A program made the translations under genes and the position numbers. DNA of 11,745 nucleotides from JAEXNA01 sp037968995 (lineage in GTDB: Bacteria; Vulcanimicrobiota; Xenobia; Xenobiales; JADMJV01), in assembly GCA_037968995.1 (NCBI GenBank), contig JBBKWP010000322.1, positions 1 through 11,745 of the forward strand, read 5' to 3'. Below are positions 6,717 through 11,745 of the stretch, piece after piece. Below the pieces are notes generated by a model. That model was not told the DNA's origin and searched no databases. It saw only the letters and a list, made by a program, of their open reading frames with translations. Positions within the stretch are counted from its first letter, which is position 1; every line of letters starts with the position of its first letter.

Positions 6717-6730
6717 GCGAGACCCGATTC

Positions 6731-8161
6731 CTAGTCCCCGCCGAACTCCATGGCGGCGCTGTCGAGGGCTGTTTCATCAGGCTGATCGCTTCGGTTGGTG
6801 GCGATCTGCTTAGCGCCCTCGATGTCGAGACCCGCATCCTCGAGTTCACCAAAAAGATAGGTTCGACTGAGTTCTCCACCGGGTAAGGCGGCGTACTGTT
6901 CGAGTTTGGCGCGGGAGTCGGCGATGTCGAGGTTTCGCATAGTCAGTTGACCTATTCGGTCCACCGGGCCGAAAGCCGCATTGTCGGTGCGCTCCATCGA
7001 AAGTTTATCAGGATGGTAGGAGAGGTCCGCGCCGCGCGTGTCAACGATGGTGTAGTCATCGCCGCGACGTAATCGCAAGGTGACTTCTCCAGTAACCAAA
7101 GTGGCCACCCAACGCAGAATGGATTCGCGCAGCATCAAGGCTTGCGGGTCCAACCAACGTCCCTCGTAGAGCAGGCGACCGAGTCGACGGCCCTCCATAT
7201 GGTAGTTAGCGATGGTGTCTTCGTTGTGAATAGCATTGAGCAAGCGCTCGTAGGCTATAAAGAGCAGCGCCATGGCGGGAGCTTCATAGATGCCGCGAGA
7301 CTTGGCTTCGATGATTCGATTCTCGATCTGATCCGACATCCCCAGTCCGTGACGTCCGCCGATGGTGTTGGCTTGATGTACCAGGGCCACGGGATCGCTG
7401 AAGTGCTCTCCGTTGATGGCCACAGGCCGTCCGTTCTGGAAACGCACCGTCACATCTTCGGGCGCGATCTCGACGGCGGGGTCCCAGAACTTAACACCCA
7501 TAATGGGCTGTACGGTCTCGAGCGAAACGTTAAGATGCTCTAAAGTTTTCGCCTCGTGGGTGGCGCCCCAGATATTGGCGTCGGTGGAGTAAGCCTTTTC
7601 CTTGCTGTCGCGATAAGGCAACTTGTTCTCGACCAACCACTGACTCATCTCGTCCCGCCCGCCAAGTTCTTCCACGAAGTCGGCGTCGAGCCAGGGCTTG
7701 TAGATTCGCAAACTGGGGTTGGCGAGAAGTCCGTATCGATAGAACCGTTCGATGTCGTTGCCCTTGAACGTGGAACCGTCGCCCCAGATGTGCACATCGT
7801 CGGAGCGCATCTCACGCACCAACATGGTTCCCGTGACCGCGCGACCGAGCGGCGTGGTATTGAAGTAGATGCGTCCGCCCGAGCGAACATGGAAAGCTCC
7901 GCACGCCAAGGCCGCTAGGCCCTCTTCCACCAGTTGCCGACGACAGTCTACGGAACGGGCAAGTTCGGCACCGTACTGCAGGGCGCGGGCAGGCACGCCT
8001 GTGATATCGGGCTCGTCATACTGACCGATGTCAGCGGTGTAACAGCATGGTACCGCGCCCTTGGCACGCATCCAGGCCACCGCGACCGAGGTGTCGAGAC
8101 CGCCTGAGAAAGCGATGCCGACACGCTCGCCGATAGGGAGTGATGTGAGAACTTTACTCAT
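6731..8161 (-). CDS. argG: Argininosuccinate synthase (long, E. coli type)
   Basis: This 476-residue enzyme joins citrulline and aspartate using ATP in the next-to-last step of arginine synthesis. It follows the E. coli long-form ArgG almost throughout. Matching blocks are the PP-loop AFSGGLDTS (17-25), YFNTTPLGRAVTGTMLV (about 100-116), WGDGSTFKGNDIERFYRYGL (about 126-145), GGRHGLGMSDQIENRIIEAK and IGQLTMRNLDI. It is about 30 residues longer than E. coli ArgG, mainly at the C-terminus. The start at ATG 8161 is chosen because homology begins there and GGAGG (8172-8176, complement) sits 10 bases upstream; the frame runs open to 8254. It lies 96 bases downstream of the atoE-like gene with no good promoter between, and 107 bases upstream of cysK. 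Confidence 0.97.
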   Translation of the reverse strand: MSKVLTSLPIGERVGIAFSGGLDTSVAVAWMRAKGAVPCCYTADIGQYDEPDITGVPARALQYGAELARSVDCRRQLVEEGLAALACGAFHVRSGGRIYFNTTPLGRAVTGTMLVREMRSDDVHIWGDGSTFKGNDIERFYRYGLLANPSLRIYKPWLDADFVEELGGRDEMSQWLVENKLPYRDSKEKAYSTDANIWGATHEAKTLEHLNVSLETVQPIMGVKFWDPAVEIAPEDVTVRFQNGRPVAINGEHFSDPVALVHQANTIGGRHGLGMSDQIENRIIEAKSRGIYEAPAMALLFIAYERLLNAIHNEDTIANYHMEGRRLGRLLYEGRWLDPQALMLRESILRWVATLVTGEVTLRLRRGDDYTIVDTRGADLSYHPDKLSMERTDNAAFGPVDRIGQLTMRNLDIADSRAKLEQYAALPGGELSRTYLFGELEDAGLDIEGAKQIATNRSDQPDETALDSAAMEFGGD

Positions 8162-8257
8162 GAAAAGGGAACCTCCGCCAAAATATCCGAGGAAAAGAGA
8201 AGAGTCGAGCGTTTCTGAAGTTTGAGGGCCGTCTCCTTCTCGCAGACTAAGCACACC

Positions 8258-9655
8258 TCAAGGCATCACCGGCGGCACATAGGGTAAGGTATAGGTCAGC
8301 GCCCAGGTCATCAAGAGAACCAAAGGCGCGTGAAACAACAACTGCAAGATAGAAAAGCCCGCCAGTTCTCGGGTTCGGATCGAGAGAATCCCCATCAGCG
8401 GTAACATCCAGAACGGGTTCAAGAGATTAGGCAAGGCTTCAGCCGCGTTGTAGATCTGGACGGTCCAGCCCAAATTGATCTGATGGACATTGGCGGCAGC
8501 CATAACGTACGGCGCTTCGATCACCCATTTGCCTCCTCCAGAGGGAACCAGCATTCCCAAAAACGCCGAGTAGATGGCCACCAAGAGTGGAAAAGTTAGA
8601 GGCGTTGAAAGCTTGACGCAAAGTGTTCCTAAGAAGTGACTGATGGAGGTTTTCGAAATCATCCCGAAGATCACCGCGTAGAACGGGAACTGAATAAGTA
8701 CCCCCGAGGTGGCCGGGACGCTGGCGGAAACGGCCTTGCCAAAGGAGCGTGGGGTCCCGTGCAACAGAAGGCCGGCCAAAATGAAGATGAGGTTAAAAGT
8801 GTTGAGGTCTAGCGCGGACAACGCGGCAAATGCACTCTCACTCTGGGAAAACTTGCTCCAAAGATAGGGCAACAGGATTGCCACTACCAAAAAGGGCAGA
8901 ATTCGTGAGTGCTCCAGCCATTCTCCCGGGGTCGATCGAGCCTCAACTTCCACCTCTAGAGGTTTATAGGCGATCCCCAGATCGGCTTGAGTCTTCGCTT
9001 GGTCGTCGCTAGGACACGAGAAATAGGCAATGGCGATGGACACCAACAAAAGGACGATGCAGCAGAGAATCGATTGCCATAAGAAGATGGTTTTACTCAG
9101 AGGCAGTACTCCTGTCACCTCCATCAACGCTGGAGGTATGGACGAGGGCGTGGCCTGCAAGAGAGCAGCAGAGGACGAGAGGCCGAATGCCCAGACCGAG
9201 CCCAAGCCCAAATAGGCCGCGGCGCTGATGGCGCGGTAGTCAACCTGAGGTTGGTGCCGACAGATCTCTCTCACCAAAAGACCCGTAAAAACCAATGACA
9301 ACCCCCAGGAAAGAAGCGAACTGAGCATGGCGATAGCGGCCACATAAGCCACGGCGCTCCTCGATGTTTTGGGAACACCAGCAAGGTAGCGGATCAAGCG
9401 CATCATCACCGGCGAACTGGCTACCACGAAGCCCCCGATAATGACCAGAGCCATCTGCATCGTGAAGGGGACCAAATCCCAGAAACTCGAGCCTCCCGCT
9501 TGGGCTAACGCCATGGGAGTTTCTCCGATCGCCAGTCCTCCCAGAAATGTCAAAACGACGCCCGCCAGCGCGAAAACAAAGGCATCTGGAAACCAACGTT
9601 CCGTGAGGTTAGCAATCTTGAGCCCAGCGCGCACGAGAGGATTCTTTTCGAACAT
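8258..9655 (-). CDS. atoE: Short-chain fatty acid transporter, AtoE family
   Basis: This 465-residue integral membrane protein has about 11 hydrophobic segments. Matches to AtoE include the N-terminal WFPDAFVFAL helix, SFWDLVPFTMQMALVIIGG (about 57-75), the VPSGGGKWVIEAPYVM block (about 369-384) and the NLLNPFWMLPLMGI region near residue 415. E. coli AtoE imports short-chain fatty acids such as acetoacetate or butyrate for the ato degradation pathway. No atoDAB or other beta-oxidation gene is visible here, so the substrate is open; the family is broad. ATG 9655 is preceded only by a G-run (TGGGGGG), a weak ribosome site. It lies between an NlpC/P60 gene and argG on the same strand; no link in function with either is apparent. 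Confidence 0.93.
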   Translation of the reverse strand: MFEKNPLVRAGLKIANLTERWFPDAFVFALAGVVLTFLGGLAIGETPMALAQAGGSSFWDLVPFTMQMALVIIGGFVVASSPVMMRLIRYLAGVPKTSRSAVAYVAAIAMLSSLLSWGLSLVFTGLLVREICRHQPQVDYRAISAAAYLGLGSVWAFGLSSSAALLQATPSSIPPALMEVTGVLPLSKTIFLWQSILCCIVLLLVSIAIAYFSCPSDDQAKTQADLGIAYKPLEVEVEARSTPGEWLEHSRILPFLVVAILLPYLWSKFSQSESAFAALSALDLNTFNLIFILAGLLLHGTPRSFGKAVSASVPATSGVLIQFPFYAVIFGMISKTSISHFLGTLCVKLSTPLTFPLLVAIYSAFLGMLVPSGGGKWVIEAPYVMAAANVHQINLGWTVQIYNAAEALPNLLNPFWMLPLMGILSIRTRELAGFSILQLLFHAPLVLLMTWALTYTLPYVPPVMP

Positions 9656-9704
9656 GGCCCCCCAGTTCGGCCTGGTTATGACGAAGACCCTCTGCTCGCA
9701 AAGA

Positions 9705-9729
9705 GTGAAAGGCCTCTTAGACCTCTCAC
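9705..9729 (-). terminator. Hairpin between the NlpC/P60 gene and atoE
   Basis: On the minus strand GTGAGAGG (complement of 9722-9729) pairs with CCTTTCAC (complement of 9705-9712) in an 8-bp stem with one G-T pair and a 9-base loop, followed by TCTTTG. It starts a few bases after the NlpC/P60 stop. The T-run is poor, so it may be a weak terminator or a stabilising 3' hairpin that separates the cell-wall genes from the transporter. Confidence 0.33.
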
Positions 9730-9735
9730 CCTGGC

Positions 9736-10671
9736 CTAAGAAGTGAAGTTCTTAATTGGGGCCTCTAGTGAGCGACTGAACGCCTCGTAAAAGGGCGTTA
9801 CCCATCCTTTGAACTGCAACGTGCCGGCGGAAACCACCTCACCAACGACCTTTCTCAACTCCTGAGCGGCGACTGCCTGTCGGCTCTCACCTTCGGGCGT
9901 TACAGAACTGACCACAAGTTCGACGCTGCTTTCGCCCTTGCTCTCATCCACGTCGAGTGTTCGACCTTTGTGAAGCGGGATGTTCGACGGAAATTCGGAG
10001 GCCGGCAGAAGGGTTCTGGCCGCAGAGTCCCCGGCGTTGTTTGATTGCGAAGGCATCTCACTCGTCCTACCGATCACTTCAGGAGTCTGTGCGATGATCA
10101 GAGCCTCGGCGGATTCTTGAACTTTCGCTACGGCGCTTGGCTCGCCAGGAGTCGGCCAACCGTCTGGGCGACCCCCACCCAAGAATCGGTCATTGTAGTA
10201 GCCTGTCCTCATTTGGGAGACGATCACGCCTTCGCCTGCTGAAGATGCATGGATGAATTTTTCATCACCTAAATAGAAACCCACGTGCGACGGTCCCGGG
10301 AGATAGGTCTGAAAAAAGACCATATCGCCCGGTCGGAGGTCATCTCGAGAAACTCGTTGAGACTCGTAGAACTGGGCGTCGGCCATTCGCGGTACTTGGT
10401 ACCCGTTCAAACGCATCACTTCATAGATATAGCCCGAACAGTCGAAACCGCCCTTCGGGCTCGCGCCCGCCCACGCATAGGGAATACCCGAGAAGGCCTT
10501 AGCCGTCTGCAAAACCTTAACAGCAGGCTGTGGCATCTCTTTGGCCACGATGATCCCTTTGGAGGACTTGTAGCCGTCCGCCGCATCCAGTTCGACCCAG
10601 CCCCGCGCGAAGGCGGGAGAGGCAACGGTGAGGCCCGTGAATACCATGATTGCGAGTTGTTTTTTGTTCAT
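9736..10671 (-). CDS. Exported NlpC/P60 peptidoglycan endopeptidase
   Basis: This 311-residue protein has a signal peptide (MNKKQ..., hydrophobic about 6-17, cleavage after A22 in SPAFA|RG). The NlpC/P60 domain spans about 48-168. Its catalytic residues are C78 (GFDCSGYIYEV), H129 (GPSHVGFYLG) and H141 (FIHASSA). Such enzymes cut peptide bonds in peptidoglycan stems or crosslinks outside the membrane. The rest (about 170-311) is rich in Pro/Ser/Ala/Glu and matches no wall-binding repeat I know; it may be a linker plus a small unknown domain. The start at ATG 10671 is set by the signal peptide and by GGAG 9 bases upstream; the frame extends to 10737 inside the preceding gene. It begins 5 bases after the L,D-transpeptidase stop codon, so the two are probably co-translated. 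Confidence 0.93.
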   Translation of the reverse strand: MNKKQLAIMVFTGLTVASPAFARGWVELDAADGYKSSKGIIVAKEMPQPAVKVLQTAKAFSGIPYAWAGASPKGGFDCSGYIYEVMRLNGYQVPRMADAQFYESQRVSRDDLRPGDMVFFQTYLPGPSHVGFYLGDEKFIHASSAGEGVIVSQMRTGYYNDRFLGGGRPDGWPTPGEPSAVAKVQESAEALIIAQTPEVIGRTSEMPSQSNNAGDSAARTLLPASEFPSNIPLHKGRTLDVDESKGESSVELVVSSVTPEGESRQAVAAQELRKVVGEVVSAGTLQFKGWVTPFYEAFSRSLEAPIKNFTS

Positions 10672-10675
10672 CGTT

Positions 10676-11745
10676 CTATGCTCCAATTTCCAATGTCTTC
10701 GTTTTCCCATCCCAAGTGTAAGGGGCCCAGCCCTCAAGCAAAGCGCGGGCCGGAACTAAAAGACTCTGCTGCATCCGATAGGCTTTCAGAGCCTTGGTTT
10801 TTGGCTGAGCGGAGAAGCGACGGGTCTCACCGTCCTTGACGATCGCCGCGGTCTTGGTATGACCGTCGTACTGGATACTCCAGCCGAGGTCGCGAGCGAG
10901 CGCCAAGGGCACCACGACACTTCCCTCTCGCAAGACAGCAGGGGCGCCCCTGTCCCAAGATTTTCCCTTGACATTGAGCGCGACTCGATCGAGCAGAGGT
11001 GTTGGGAGTCCACTTTTGGCTTTTAAAAGCGAGGCTTTCTTAGATGCACTCACAAGGTCCCCCAGACCGATCTCCTTGACTCGCTTGTCAAACTTTCTCT
11101 CAAGGCGCTTCTCATCTTTAGCGTAGGTGTCAGGAAAGACGGCGACCTCATAGCTGCCGGATTTACCTTTCCCGACGACAACGGCCTCGTTGATAATTCG
11201 AATCGACATCCCGGGCACAATCAGTTTGCCGTCATATATTTTCTTGGCGTGCTCGGGATTGAGCCGCATACATCCGTGACTCACAGAGTCACCAGTGTAG
11301 TCCGGGTTGGTATTCTCATGAAAGCCATATCCGCCCTCGGGATGGTCGAACCCAAACCAGTACTCGCCCAGGGGATTCTTTTTATCATCCGCCGCGATCC
11401 GGTCTTTATCCATAGCCTTGGCCCAATCCGAATCGGGAGCCCGCCATTCTGGGTTCTTGATGCGGGAAGTGATCTGATAAGTTCCAGTGGGTGTGTGGTA
11501 GGAAGCCTTCTTTGACATTCCGATGGATATCGGGAAGAATCCCGTGTACTTCCCGTTCTGAAAAATGTACAGGCCGCGCTCAGCGAGGTTGGCAACAATG
11601 CCACTGTGCGGGGGATTGGCCGGTAGTATCCTTGCCGGCACGATCAGCTTGGTGCCCTTCTCGACCCTGACGGTCGGGGCTTTATCGTTAGCCCAAGCGA
11701 TGTGCTCGGCCGCCAAACCCCAGTGTCTAGCGAAATCGGCGAGCA
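10676..11745 (-). CDS. L,D-transpeptidase with LysM and copper-amine-oxidase-like stalk domain (5' partial)
   Basis: The frame is open through the window edge, so the N-terminus is missing; 355 residues are visible. Visible residues 1-39 (LADFARHWGL...LIVPARI) are the end of a LysM peptidoglycan-binding repeat. The YkuD transpeptidase domain (about 47-188) has the full active site: H142, then S155-H156-G157-C158-x-R160, with C158 as nucleophile. These enzymes form 3-3 crosslinks or attach proteins to peptidoglycan. The C-terminal part (about 257-355) has two VVPLALARDLGW/LVPARALLEGW-type strands with WDGKTKTLEI endings, typical of the Cu_amine_oxidN1-like stalk domain and unrelated to copper catalysis. 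A lysine-rich linker lies between (about 195-240). It is followed 4 bases later by the NlpC/P60 gene. An apparent TTG start at 11716 would cut the LysM repeat in half and is unlikely. Confidence 0.93.
   Translation of the reverse strand, partial: LADFARHWGLAAEHIAWANDKAPTVRVEKGTKLIVPARILPANPPHSGIVANLAERGLYIFQNGKYTGFFPISIGMSKKASYHTPTGTYQITSRIKNPEWRAPDSDWAKAMDKDRIAADDKKNPLGEYWFGFDHPEGGYGFHENTNPDYTGDSVSHGCMRLNPEHAKKIYDGKLIVPGMSIRIINEAVVVGKGKSGSYEVAVFPDTYAKDEKRLERKFDKRVKEIGLGDLVSASKKASLLKAKSGLPTPLLDRVALNVKGKSWDRGAPAVLREGSVVVPLALARDLGWSIQYDGHTKTAAIVKDGETRRFSAQPKTKALKAYRMQQSLLVPARALLEGWAPYTWDGKTKTLEIGA

Noticed and set aside
8180..8208. Promoter-like TCGACT - 17 bases - TATTTT before argG on the minus strand
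   Set aside because: The implied transcript start would fall inside the GGAGG ribosome site, leaving no usable leader.
8162..8254. Extended start for argG at 8254
   Set aside because: Homology begins at ATG 8161, which has GGAGG 10 bases upstream; the added residues are non-conserved.
10672..10737. Extended start for the NlpC/P60 protein at 10737
   Set aside because: It would put 22 residues before a clear signal peptide and overlap the preceding gene.
1..11745. CRISPR array, tRNA/rRNA, insertion sequence or prophage signals
   Set aside because: No regularly spaced repeats, cloverleaf sequences, transposase or integrase, or attachment-like direct repeats were seen.

Overview
The window (about 55% GC by eye) reads as ordinary chromosomal DNA of a free-living bacterium. 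I see no plasmid, phage, IS, CRISPR or tRNA signature. Phylum cannot be fixed from sequence alone. A cell-wall enzyme joining LysM, YkuD and a copper-amine-oxidase-like stalk domain, together with the long E. coli-type ArgG and YaeQ, would fit Armatimonadota or a similar environmental lineage, but this is a weak inference.

Left part (1-1602, plus strand): the 3' end of an unidentified gene; a very strong perfect GC hairpin; a 158-residue all-helical protein that resembles ferritin-like YciE/YciF (DUF892) proteins; a possible 73-residue gene; and yaeQ, whose start overlaps the end of that small ORF.

Middle (1665-4724): a large minus-strand hybrid sensor kinase (GAF-PAS-PAS-HisKA-HATPase-receiver) is transcribed divergently from a short BLUF blue-light photoreceptor. 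The BLUF protein keeps every residue expected for flavin photochemistry. The receiver of the kinase has lost its phospho-acceptor Asp, which is Glu. The 222-base divergent spacer holds a compact inverted-repeat structure that folds as a gap-free three-way junction. The pair could be a blue-light signalling unit, though only the gene arrangement supports that.

Right part (4780-11745, all minus strand): in transcription order, a LysM/YkuD L,D-transpeptidase (5' end outside the window), an exported NlpC/P60 endopeptidase, an AtoE-type short-chain fatty-acid transporter, argG, cysK and cysE. The two wall enzymes are 4 bases apart and look co-translated. cysK and cysE overlap as ATGA, and CysE ends in the Gly-x-Gly-Ile tail that docks into CysK in the cysteine synthase complex. 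The cysK leader carries three compact inverted repeats, the last touching its ribosome-binding site.

Most genes belong to well-known families. The parts worth a second look are the BLUF/kinase pair with its degenerate receiver, the structured spacer between them, the cysK leader, and the unassigned small proteins at the left end.
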